Of a DNA stretch of 64,000 bases, positions 1 to 6,935 are shown piece after piece. Every line of letters starts with the position of its first letter. The stretch's first letter is position 1. A program made the position numbers and the translations under genes. The DNA comes from Bacillota bacterium (GTDB taxonomy: Bacteria; Bacillota; Clostridia; Lachnospirales; Lachnospiraceae). The DNA lies in contig JAEYOQ010000057.1 of the NCBI GenBank assembly GCA_023411555.1, forward strand, positions 202,122 through 266,121. The letters are read 5' to 3'. Under the pieces are notes generated by a model. The model ran no database searches. It had not been told where the DNA came from and saw nothing but the letters and a program-made list of their open reading frames with translations.

Positions 1-1
1 G

Positions 2-535
2 ATGACCTCTAAAGAGTTCCGCGAATGGTCGGAAAAGTACGAGGTTTCTAAGGTGATAAAGAAAAAGGTTGAAATGTATGGAATCGAATGGGATATTTGT
101 TATGTGAGTGATTTACCGAGAGCTATTACTACTGCAAAGGAAGTATACAGCGGGAATCTAAAAATAGATAAATTACTGCGTGAGGTTGACAATGCTCCAT
201 TCATACATACGGAGCGTATTCGACTACCCTTTGAATTATGGCATGTTTGCGGTCGTTTGGCTTGGTATTTCAAATCAAAAAGCCAGCCTGAGACGATTGA
301 AGATACAAGGAGACGCATCAATGCATTTCTTGATCGTATAGACTGGTCTAAAGAGAATATATTAATCGTATTTCATGGCTTTATGTTATATAACTTCCAA
401 AAGGAGCTTCGTAGAAGGGGCTTTGTCGGCGAGAAGCTGAAGGTAGTCAAAAATGGTGTCTTGTACGAGTACATACGGGAAGAAATACAGAAGGAAGTAG
501 ACGAGAATGAAGGTAACGCTGATTTGTGTGGGTAA
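2..535 (+). CDS. Histidine phosphatase (phosphoglycerate mutase-like), 5' end cut by window edge
   Basis: This is a C-terminal fragment of about 177 residues of a histidine phosphatase superfamily protein. The stretch SDLPRAITTAKEV near residue 36 matches the conserved region after the catalytic motif, where an Arg contacts phosphate, and IVFHGFMLYNF near residue 122 carries the second catalytic His. The family's N-terminal RHG motif is missing, so the gene most likely begins before base 1, although an ATG happens to sit at base 2. The frame overlaps the start of rlmH by 29 bases, so the two are probably cotranscribed and translationally coupled. The substrate cannot be told. The family is firm; the true start lies outside the window. 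Confidence 0.75.
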   Translation: MTSKEFREWSEKYEVSKVIKKKVEMYGIEWDICYVSDLPRAITTAKEVYSGNLKIDKLLREVDNAPFIHTERIRLPFELWHVCGRLAWYFKSKSQPETIEDTRRRINAFLDRIDWSKENILIVFHGFMLYNFQKELRRRGFVGEKLKVVKNGVLYEYIREEIQKEVDENEGNADLCG

Positions 536-986
536 ATTGAAGGAGAAATATCTAGCACAGGGAGTAGAAGAGTATACTAAGCGCCTGAGCAGGTATTGTA
601 ACCTGGAAATAATAGAATTGGTGGATGAGAAGACACCGGATAATGCCAGTATCGTCATGGAGGATTTGATAAAGAAGAAGGAAGGGGAGCGGATTCTGAA
701 AGCCCTAAAGGAGGATTCCTTTTGTATTGCATTGGCGATTGAGGGAGTCATGCTTTCATCAACGGAGCTGGCAGAGAAGATTGATTCCTTGGGTATCTCA
801 GGAACCAGTCATATCAGCTTTATCATTGGAGGCTCCCTTGGATTATCAGAAGAAGTGATTAAGAGAGCGGACTATAAGCTGAGCTTTTCGAAAATGACTT
901 TTCCCCATCAATTGATGAGAATGATATTATTGGAACAGGTATATCGGGCTTACAGAATTATTCATAATCAGCCATATCATAAGTAA
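507..986 (+). CDS. rlmH: 23S rRNA (pseudouridine-1915-N3)-methyltransferase RlmH
   Basis: The protein is 159 residues, the usual length for RlmH, a SPOUT-class enzyme that uses S-adenosylmethionine to methylate pseudouridine 1915 in helix 69 of 23S rRNA on assembled 70S ribosomes. It starts with MKVTLICVGKLKEKY. It carries the knot motif FIIGGSLGLSEEV near residue 105, which binds the cofactor, and ends in the typical HQLMRMILLEQVYRAYRI followed by NQPYHK. The ATG lies inside the end of the upstream phosphatase frame, with an AAGGA about 11 bases upstream. A strong bidirectional terminator follows at 1036-1081. Assignment is secure because the C-terminal block is diagnostic. Confidence 0.97.
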   Translation: MKVTLICVGKLKEKYLAQGVEEYTKRLSRYCNLEIIELVDEKTPDNASIVMEDLIKKKEGERILKALKEDSFCIALAIEGVMLSSTELAEKIDSLGISGTSHISFIIGGSLGLSEEVIKRADYKLSFSKMTFPHQLMRMILLEQVYRAYRIIHNQPYHK

Positions 987-1035
987 AGCAATAAAGTCAG
1001 CCCCTAAGCCATTTGATAACAGTATATGATATAAT

Positions 1036-1081
1036 AAAAAGCTTCTGCTATGGAATTACATGATATAGCAGAAGCTTTTTT
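1036..1081. terminator. Bidirectional intrinsic terminator between rlmH and the DUF1062 gene
   Basis: A stem of about 15 bp (AAAAAGCTTCTGCTAT pairing with its complement after an 11-12 base loop) has an A-run on the left and a T-run on the right. It can therefore stop rlmH on the plus strand and the convergent minus-strand gene. Confidence 0.9.
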
Positions 1082-1085
1082 AAAC

Positions 1086-1658
1086 CTAAGGCTTTATTAT
1101 TAGCTGAAGCCGATTCTTTATTTTTTGATTTGTGTTAATAATTCTATTGGGGCTAGTGATATTACCTTCAGCGATCAGAGCTTTAATCTGTTGCCTGGAT
1201 AAGCCTAGCTGCCTTACAAGTAACCGGTCAAGTCGAAGCTCAAAGGGATAGGGACAAAGGATGTCAACCTGACAGGTCGAGGTAAGATCCCGGTTAGCAA
1301 GGTTATCACCTCTTACCTCGTAGCTTACCTGCTCGTAAGAGACCGTTACTTTATTTTTTACAAGAGTTGCTATATCAAAAGCATAGTATTTAGCCAGCTC
1401 TTTATCATTTGCCAGGAAGCTTTGATATAAGTCTTTCTTGATTGCTTTCACGAAGGTTCGGGAGAATATATCCAGATTAAAGGTGTTATTACATTTATTA
1501 CATTGATAGATCAGCCATACATCAATGTAATTGTGGTTAGCATTGACCCGAAAATTATTGCTGCATTCATAAACAGAGGAACTGCCACATTTAGGGCAAT
1601 TACGGATGATTGTAGGCAGGGTTGAGGGGACGATTTCCCATTTATAAGTGTTGTGCAT
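1086..1658 (-). CDS. DUF1062 zinc-ribbon protein
   Basis: This 190-residue protein resembles the DUF1062 family of Firmicutes, whose function is unknown. Paired cysteines CPKC at residues 21-24 and CNKC at 53-56 form a likely zinc ribbon. The C-terminal part, including LRLDRLLVRQLGLSRQQIK, reads like an S4-type RNA-binding helix pair, suggesting a nucleic acid role (inference). The longest frame opens at 1694, but the AGGAG lies at 1672-1668. That site is only 3 bases from the ATG at 1664 and 9 bases from the ATG at 1658, so the latter is chosen. The gene is monocistronic and converges on rlmH through a shared terminator. Confidence 0.7.
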   Translation of the reverse strand: MHNTYKWEIVPSTLPTIIRNCPKCGSSSVYECSNNFRVNANHNYIDVWLIYQCNKCNNTFNLDIFSRTFVKAIKKDLYQSFLANDKELAKYYAFDIATLVKNKVTVSYEQVSYEVRGDNLANRDLTSTCQVDILCPYPFELRLDRLLVRQLGLSRQQIKALIAEGNITSPNRIINTNQKIKNRLQLIIKP

Positions 1659-2044
1659 TTCCATACGCTCCTTATCAGAGCTGTATAGAATCAAAGAAGT
1701 AACTTTTAATAATCCTTATATATGTAATATAAGTTTCCTGTGATAGTTTAAGTAGACAGGAGGCTTCTAGTTCTACACAGCTCACACTAATTCATGACAA
1801 TAGAAAGCTCAAAAGCTGCTTACTGCTGTCTTCAACTTGTTTCATATAAAATCACATGAAAAGACCCCCCCTATTGTAACTACGGGTTTATCATGCATTT
1901 TTAATACCTTTTTTTAGAATTAGTTGTGATAGGGTGTAGTCATAGCATATCCTCCTTATTAATAATGTTAGATTATCACAGGTAGGAGAATTATCAAACC
2001 TCATACTCCTTTCAGAAAAGGAATTGAGATAAGGTATTGTAACG
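1659..2044. other. Intergenic region with no convincing gene
   Basis: About 390 bases without a normal gene. The minus strand holds an AAGGAGG at 1957-1951, followed 7 bases later by an ATG and only seven sense codons (1943-1920). A C-run lies near 1865. No RNA gene was recognised. Confidence 0.5.
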
Positions 2045-2090
2045 AAAAAAGAGCTGCTATAGCCAACCATAGATAGGATTGCAGCAGCTC
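2045..2090 (-). terminator. Terminator of the CD3324-like gene
   Basis: On the minus strand GAGCTGCTGC pairs with GCAGCTC across a loop of about 25 bases and is followed by TTTTTT (plus-strand A-run 2045-2050). It lies 15 bases past the stop of the gene at 2105. Confidence 0.8.
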
Positions 2091-2104
2091 ATATTGAATA
2101 CTAT

Positions 2105-2395
2105 TTAATTCGATAATGGTAATTCTTTGTTCTTTTCCTTTAATATTATCCTCTGGATACTTTTTAAGGACAAATAATACTCAGATGCTAAGGTGCTTGG
2201 ACTGTCACCCGCCTTATACTTACGATAGATCTCTTCGTCTCTGAGACGCAGCTGCATCCTGGTATCGGTATTTTCTCCCCATTCCTTATGGTTTTCGGCT
2301 TTTTTAGGGATGTAGAGGTACTGACCCTGGGCATATTCCTGAATGATAGCCAGTAGCTCTTGAGGTAGTATAAGTTCTGCTTTTATATAGCTCAT
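2105..2395 (-). CDS. CD3324-family (Mor-like) helix-turn-helix protein
   Basis: A 96-residue protein like the CD3324 family of clostridia, small DNA-binding proteins related to the C-terminal domain of Mor activators. The N-terminal half (ILPQELLAIIQEYAQGQYLY then IPKK) is the family signature. The C-terminal half (DSPSTLASEYYLSLKSIQRI) is a predicted helix-turn-helix. The target is unknown. The longest frame opens at 2467, but AGGAGGA at 2407-2401 lies 5 bases before the ATG at 2395, which is used. The extra upstream codons lie in a short inverted-repeat element (2413-2509) directly 5' of the ribosome binding site. A terminator at 2045-2090 makes the gene a single unit. Confidence 0.78.
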   Translation of the reverse strand: MSYIKAELILPQELLAIIQEYAQGQYLYIPKKAENHKEWGENTDTRMQLRLRDEEIYRKYKAGDSPSTLASEYYLSLKSIQRIILKEKNKELPLSN

Positions 2396-2412
2396 TTTGC
2401 TCCTCCTAAGGA

Positions 2413-2509
2413 GGCTGTTGCTTACAAACAACAATCTGTCCTGCAAACAGTACATTATGGGATACATGTTGCCATTTTCTTTAGCTATAATATATATTTA
2501 GCAACAGCC
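2413..2509. repeat. Short terminal-inverted-repeat element (GGCTGTTGC ends)
   Basis: GGCTGTTGC at 2413-2421 and its exact complement GCAACAGCC at 2501-2509 bound a 97-bp AT-rich segment without coding capacity. The inside (CTTACAAA, then a CAAACAGTACAT-like stretch) resembles part of the 300-bp element at 29176-29475, which has the same ends. It is probably a shortened member of one MITE-like family. It sits directly upstream of the ribosome binding site of the CD3324-like gene and may supply part of its leader. Confidence 0.55.
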
Positions 2510-2537
2510 CTTATCATATATTTATTCTCAGGATTGG

Positions 2538-2610
2538 GCAAAGGCTATTTCAATATTGTATAATAATAATGCGATAGCCTTTGCTACGCATTCTTAACGA
2601 TCTCCATCAT
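2538..2610 (-). other. Mini-ORF with ribosome binding site followed by a strong hairpin
   Basis: The minus strand reads AAAGGAGG (2628-2621), then an ATG at 2610, eight sense codons (MMEIVKNA) and a stop at 2586-2584. A hairpin of 11 perfect base pairs (GCAAAGGCTAT with its complement, arms 2574-2584 and 2538-2548) follows at once. It could be a leader peptide with attenuator, or the remains of a lost gene. No long U-run follows the hairpin. Confidence 0.3.
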
Positions 2611-2810
2611 ATAAAGACTATCCTCCTTTCAAATTCCGAAGGACCTAAGTTATCATAGTAAGAAACAGATCCTTATCAGGGTTTACATAATATCTATGCC
2701 ACCGGAAGAAACTCGTTGATGAGAGTACCCCTGGAGTGCTTGTATAATAGATAAGCTGGTAAGATATGAATTAAAATAGAATATACTTAAAGATTCAGCA
2801 AATCAACTAT

Positions 2811-2860
2811 AAAAAGAGGATGTGTTACCTACAAGCCGGAGCTGTCTGTAACACATCCTC
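2811..2860 (-). terminator. Terminator of the cold-shock gene
   Basis: Thirteen perfect base pairs (GAGGATGTGTTAC and complement, arms 2816-2828 and 2848-2860) are followed on the minus strand by TTTTT. It lies about 40 bases past the csp stop codon. Confidence 0.9.
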
Positions 2861-2901
2861 ATGGTTAATCCACTAGGGATATATAGTCGCTTTCCTTACA
2901 T

Positions 2902-3105
2902 TTATGCAAGAGTTACGTTAACTGCCTGCATACCACGTTGACCCTTCTCTAAGTCAAATGTAACTTTTTGGCCTTCTTCTAAAGTCTTGAAGCCGTTGGA
3001 AGCGATACCAGAGAAATGTACAAATACATCTTCTCCACCGTTGTCGTTAGTGATGAAACCAAACCCCTTTTGTGCGTTAAACCATTTTACTGTACCCTTG
3101 TTCAT
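2902..3105 (-). CDS. csp: Cold-shock protein (CspA/CspB family)
   Basis: A 67-residue single cold-shock domain, the normal length. It starts MNKGTVKWFNAQKGFGFI, with RNP1 (KGFGFI) near residues 13-18 and RNP2 (VFVHF) near 27-31. These motifs carry the aromatic residues that bind single-stranded RNA and DNA. Such proteins act as RNA chaperones in the cytoplasm, some induced by cold and some constitutive. An AGGAGG lies 8 bases before the ATG. The leader is long and contains a 20-bp perfect hairpin followed by a T-run at 3149-3206, about 50 bases upstream of the start, which suggests control by attenuation. The gene is monocistronic with its own terminator at 2811-2860. Confidence 0.97.
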   Translation of the reverse strand: MNKGTVKWFNAQKGFGFITNDNGGEDVFVHFSGIASNGFKTLEEGQKVTFDLEKGQRGMQAVNVTLA

Positions 3106-3148
3106 GAAAGATACCTCCTAAATAATGTTATTAATGTATTTCATGTTT

Positions 3149-3206
3149 AAAAAAATCACATATTTTTGTAAGTCATCAAAGGTGTAATGACTTACAAAAA
3201 TATGTG
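3149..3206 (-). promoter_or_regulatory. Terminator-like hairpin in the csp leader (possible attenuator)
   Basis: Arms of 20 perfect base pairs (3187-3206 and 3157-3176, loop 10 bases) are followed on the minus strand by ATTTTTTT and then by about 40 bases up to the csp ribosome binding site. This is the shape of an intrinsic terminator placed between a likely promoter (near 3250-3255) and the gene. It could attenuate csp, for example through cold-dependent refolding, or simply end transcription arriving from upstream. Confidence 0.6.
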
Positions 3207-3249
3207 AGATCATACATGACTATTTAATACTATTAAAGAATAACACATT

Positions 3250-3280
3250 ATTATAGCTTTGTAAAGCATAAGTTTGTTGA
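3250..3280 (-). promoter_or_regulatory. Possible csp promoter
   Basis: The minus strand has a perfect TATAAT at 3255-3250. A weak -35 (TCAACA) lies about 19 bases upstream. Transcription would start near 3243, upstream of the leader hairpin. The -10 is good and the -35 poor, so confidence is limited. Confidence 0.4.
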
Positions 3281-3416
3281 AATTGTAAAAATATTCAATC
3301 AAAATATTCAATCAATTATATTAAATAGTTGCTTTTTTAACTAAAATAGTTTGATAGCCGACTACTCTGTGAATTCTCGCATAGCAGCCGGCTTTTTATA
3401 CTAATTATGTTACCTG

Positions 3417-3986
3417 CTAAGCAAATCCAAAGTATTCTAGGATACCCCGGTATATTCCCTGAGCAAACTGATATTGGTTATTTCTCAGCTTTTCGGCATC
3501 GGAGGAGTTGGTCAGGTAGCCAAGTTCAATGAGCAGGGAGGGCATTTGAGTCCTACGCAGTACATATAAGCTTGGATTCAACCTTATGCCATTATTTCTG
3601 GTCCCAACTGCTGTTGTTATACCAGTCATTATCCTTTGTGCTAGCCACTGGGCTTGGGTACCATATTGATAGAGATAGATTTCGGTACCGTTGACGGCTG
3701 GGTTGGGGTTGGAATTGCAATGAATACTGATAAAGTAATCTGCAGGCCATTCATTGGCCAGACGAACTCTTTCGGCCAGACTCGAAGCATTACTGGTACC
3801 GAGGACAGTTGTTGGTGTCGGTCTGGATAAGCGAGCTTCAAATCGTGGGTCGCTATTTAACATATCAGCTAGATATACACCTACCTGATAGTTAATATCT
3901 TGTTCCAACAGTCCATTGCCGGTAGCACCTGTATTGTGATATCCGGTAGGATTGTGGCCTTGATCTATAAAAATTTTAATAGGCAA
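3417..3986 (-). CDS. N-acetylmuramoyl-L-alanine amidase (Amidase_3), no signal peptide
   Basis: A 189-residue zinc amidase that cuts the bond between muramic acid and the first L-Ala of peptidoglycan. The zinc ligands and catalytic Glu of Amidase_3 are present: DQGHN near residue 11, an acidic ligand in GLLEQDIN near 28, ISIHCNSN in the middle and LLIELGYLTN near the C terminus. The longest frame opens at 4133, but its first 49 codons look non-coding. A GGAAG site precedes a TTG at 3986 by 8 bases, and the domain begins directly there (PIKIFIDQGHN). With this start there is no signal peptide or wall-binding domain, as in CwlC-type enzymes that act during mother-cell lysis or leave by another route (inference). 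Confidence 0.85.
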   Translation of the reverse strand: MPIKIFIDQGHNPTGYHNTGATGNGLLEQDINYQVGVYLADMLNSDPRFEARLSRPTPTTVLGTSNASSLAERVRLANEWPADYFISIHCNSNPNPAVNGTEIYLYQYGTQAQWLAQRIMTGITTAVGTRNNGIRLNPSLYVLRRTQMPSLLIELGYLTNSSDAEKLRNNQYQFAQGIYRGILEYFGFA

Positions 3987-4098
3987 AGAAACACTTCCTT
4001 TCCATATTACTATTAATATCATATTCGATAATAATAAAGATGTTACATATTGTATTTGGCAATACTGCATTCTACGTGCTATAATTATTCTAAATATT

Positions 4099-4275
4099 GG
4101 AACAGTGTGAATTATAAAAATCATAATTCGCACAGGAAGAAGCTACAGAACTCGCACAGTGGTGCTCATTCCTTGCTTCTTCCGGACATCGTCTCATTTT
4201 TAGGAACAGTGTGAATTATAAAAATCATAATTCGCACAGGAAGAAGCTGCAGAATTCGCACAGTGGTGCTCATTC
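4099..4275. repeat. Two 73-bp direct repeats, each with a GTGTGAATTAT hairpin
   Basis: Copies at 4099-4171 and 4203-4275 differ at only two positions. Each begins GGAACAGTGTGAATTAT, forms an 11-bp hairpin (4105-4133 and 4209-4237) with one internal non-complementary pair, and ends in CACAGTGGTGCTCATTC. A partial third tail (AACAGTGGTGCT) follows at 4277-4288. They fill the space between the amidase gene and the binding-protein gene at 4307 and would lie in the latter's leader. Similar short hairpins occur at 34253-34276 and 37198-37224. Confidence 0.75.
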
Positions 4276-4306
4276 AACAGTGGTGCTAGTTGTTATGGAG
4301 GTAGTT

Positions 4307-5383
4307 ATGGTTAAGCAACAGAAGAGATTAAAAAGAAGCCGAGTGATATCAATTGCTTCCGTCAGTAGTATTGCGGTGGGAATCATATTGATTGTAATCG
4401 GTATGACTTATTATAAATATCAGATATCAGAGCTTGGTATTACAGAGACATCACAGAATCAAGAATATAAGTATCATTATGCGCTGATTTCTGAGGAGAA
4501 GGACTCTGAGCTTTGGGAGGAAATCTATCAGGGGGCCTTGGAAAGGGGAAAGCAAGAGGATGCTTTTGTGGAACGCTTTGGGAAGAAACTGTCGGTATCC
4601 TATTCCGTTGAGGATTTAATGAAGATTGCCATTGCGGCCAAGGTGGATGGAATCATCCTAGAACCCAACGGGAATGAGAGTATCAATCAATTGATTAATA
4701 CTGCATACGAGGAAGGGATTCCTGTGGTAACTCTGCTTAGGGATACCTATCAAAGTGCCAGTAACACCCAACAGAACTATACGAACACCAGCAAACGTAT
4801 CAGCTTTGTAGATATTAACAGCTATAGCCAGGGCCAAGCTTACGGTAAACAGGTTGCAGAACTGATTGATCAAGGAAAGCGGAATGTTGTCGTTCTTCTA
4901 AATGATGATTATGAAGACTCAGGGCAAAATGTAATTTATACCAGTATACTGGAGATGGTGGACTCCAGAAGGGCAACAGTCCGATCGGTTACGATTAATA
5001 CTAAGAGTGCATTCAGCTCGGAGGAGGATATTCGTAATATCATTATGGACAAGGATAATCCGGTGGATGTATTAGTATGCCTGACCGCTGAGGATACGAT
5101 TAGTGCAAATCAAGCCGTAGTGGATTACTATAAGGTAGGACAGATTGACATCATCGGATATTATGATTCGGATATTATTCTCAGAGCGATTGATAAGAAC
5201 ATTATACACTCTACTATGACGACGGACGCCAGTCTTATGGGCGCCTATTGTGTGGAAGCTTTAGCAGAATACCGTAAGAACAATAAGGTTAATGATTATT
5301 ATTCGGTAGGCATTACGGTTATTGACAAAAGCAATGTGAGACAATACATTGAAGCGAATACCACTAAAGATGAGGTTGAGTAA
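4307..5383 (+). CDS. Membrane-anchored periplasmic-binding-protein-like sugar sensor
   Basis: A 358-residue protein with a basic N terminus (KQQKRLKRSR), one membrane span at about residues 11-33 and an outside type I periplasmic binding domain (Peripla_BP_4, ribose/xylose-binding fold). There is no lipobox Cys and no likely signal-peptidase site, so it should stay anchored. It is the first gene of a unit and overlaps the histidine kinase by one base (TAATG). This pattern resembles the XylFII-LytS-YesN type of three-component sensing known in Clostridium, where an anchored binding protein passes sugar occupancy to the kinase. The ATG at 4307 has GGAGG 5 bases upstream; the longer frame from 4211 runs through a repeat. 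The ligand is unknown. Confidence 0.8.
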   Translation: MVKQQKRLKRSRVISIASVSSIAVGIILIVIGMTYYKYQISELGITETSQNQEYKYHYALISEEKDSELWEEIYQGALERGKQEDAFVERFGKKLSVSYSVEDLMKIAIAAKVDGIILEPNGNESINQLINTAYEEGIPVVTLLRDTYQSASNTQQNYTNTSKRISFVDINSYSQGQAYGKQVAELIDQGKRNVVVLLNDDYEDSGQNVIYTSILEMVDSRRATVRSVTINTKSAFSSEEDIRNIIMDKDNPVDVLVCLTAEDTISANQAVVDYYKVGQIDIIGYYDSDIILRAIDKNIIHSTMTTDASLMGAYCVEALAEYRKNNKVNDYYSVGITVIDKSNVRQYIEANTTKDEVE

Positions 5384-6927
5384 TGAATGAGGATAACGCT
5401 ATGAAGCAGATAAACAGAAAGAGCTCTATAAGAAGAAGACTAGTGTTGGTATTTGCCTTTTCCTCAACCGTTGTATTCTTTGTAAATATGTTCATGTACT
5501 CCAATATCAATAAGTCAATCGGGACCATTGATGAGGTATACAAGAGCAACGTTGAATTCAATGAGCTGCTGGAGGCGTTGACGGATGTTCATAATTATGT
5601 CTATGAATATCTGAATACAAAGAGCTCAGAATCACTGGAGAATTATTATCGATGTGAGGAGAATTACAGGAGCTTGATCAATGGGTTGAATGGCATGACC
5701 TATGATAATGATGTTATTCTGATGCAGAAGAATATAAAGAATATGTCAGAAACTTATCTAGATATTATGGCAGAGTCTGTGGATGCCAAACGTGGCCGTA
5801 ACATCGAGAAATATATGGTGAATTATGAGAAAGGTACTGAAATGTATGATTATATCAGCACCTACATCAACAGTCTGAATAACAAACAGTTCATGTACAA
5901 CTCCGTTAATTACGAGCGTTTACGGATTGCACTTCGTTATCTGGAAGTAATCAGTACAGTGGTACTATTAGTCATCACGTCCTTTAACGTTGTTTTAATT
6001 ATCGTTGTTACCAGAAGTATTACAGATCCCTTGATGAAGCTAACAAAGGTAGCACATGAAGTGGCAGGCGGTAATTTCGAGGTGGATCTGGTGCAGGTGG
6101 CTTCCTCCGACGAGGTGGAGGTTGTTACCAAGGCTTTTAATAACATGATTGTAAGCATTCATCAGTATATCATCCAGATCAAGGAGAATATGGAGTTGGA
6201 AAGTAAGATGATGGAAAAGGAGCTCCTAATGACCAACCACTTGAAGGATGCCCAATTAAAATATCTTCAAGCACAGATTAATCCTCATTTCTTATTTAAT
6301 ACCTTGAATGCAGGGGCCCAGCTTGCTATGATGGAGGGAGCAGATAAAACCTGTCTATTCATAGAAAATATGGCGGATTTCTTTCGATCCAATATGAAAA
6401 GCTTTGATCAGGATTCTACCATTCGTGATGAAATCAAATTGGTGGACAATTACATCTATATCTTGAATGTTAGATTCTCAGGCAGCATTCACTTTTATAA
6501 GGATGTTGATGAAGGGGTACTTGATGTTAGGGTTCCAAGCATGATTCTCCAGCCTGTCGTTGAAAACGCTGTGAATTACGGTATTCGTGATGTTGAGTAT
6601 GAGGGTAAAATATTTCTGTCAGTTTATCGGACGGAGGATCAAATAGAGATAACAATCGAGGATAACGGTGCTGGAATGGATCGGGGGACCATCGAGCGAG
6701 TCATGAATGCAAAGCTTGAGGATGATACCACTCTAAGGGAACGGAATATAACAAAGGATTCCAATGGTATCGGACTTGGTAATGTAATCAACCGTTTGCG
6801 CTTGTATTACAATAGGGAAGAGATATTTACCATCGAGAGTGAAGGCAGATTTAGAGGAACCAAGGTGACAATTCATATTCCCTTCCATGCGAATAAACAG
6901 ACAATTGATAAAGGGTTAGTAGAATAG
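5383..6927 (+). CDS. YesM/LytS-type sensor histidine kinase
   Basis: A 514-residue membrane kinase. It has a first membrane span at about 19-40, an outside region of about 140 residues predicted helical, a second span near 185-210, a HAMP linker (TRSITDPLMKLTKVAHEVAG), a coiled stretch, then a His_kinase domain with QINPHFLFNTLNA (phospho-acceptor His). The ATPase part contains VENAVNYGI, EDNGAGMD and NGIGLGNVINRL. The outside region is too small for a sugar-binding fold, fitting a partner role for the anchored binding protein just upstream. The start overlaps the previous stop. An alternative ATG at 5401 has an AGGA 7 bases upstream. The response regulator follows after 8 bases. Confidence 0.92.
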   Translation: MNEDNAMKQINRKSSIRRRLVLVFAFSSTVVFFVNMFMYSNINKSIGTIDEVYKSNVEFNELLEALTDVHNYVYEYLNTKSSESLENYYRCEENYRSLINGLNGMTYDNDVILMQKNIKNMSETYLDIMAESVDAKRGRNIEKYMVNYEKGTEMYDYISTYINSLNNKQFMYNSVNYERLRIALRYLEVISTVVLLVITSFNVVLIIVVTRSITDPLMKLTKVAHEVAGGNFEVDLVQVASSDEVEVVTKAFNNMIVSIHQYIIQIKENMELESKMMEKELLMTNHLKDAQLKYLQAQINPHFLFNTLNAGAQLAMMEGADKTCLFIENMADFFRSNMKSFDQDSTIRDEIKLVDNYIYILNVRFSGSIHFYKDVDEGVLDVRVPSMILQPVVENAVNYGIRDVEYEGKIFLSVYRTEDQIEITIEDNGAGMDRGTIERVMNAKLEDDTTLRERNITKDSNGIGLGNVINRLRLYYNREEIFTIESEGRFRGTKVTIHIPFHANKQTIDKGLVE

Positions 6928-6935
6928 GAGAAGAT

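Noticed and set aside
386..751. 121-codon minus-strand open frame over rlmH
   Set aside because: It is antisense to rlmH and the phosphatase gene and has no family features.
2700..2740. GAAAC and TTGATGAG resembling a hammerhead ribozyme core
   Set aside because: The essential CTGATGA is not exact and the three stems cannot be formed.
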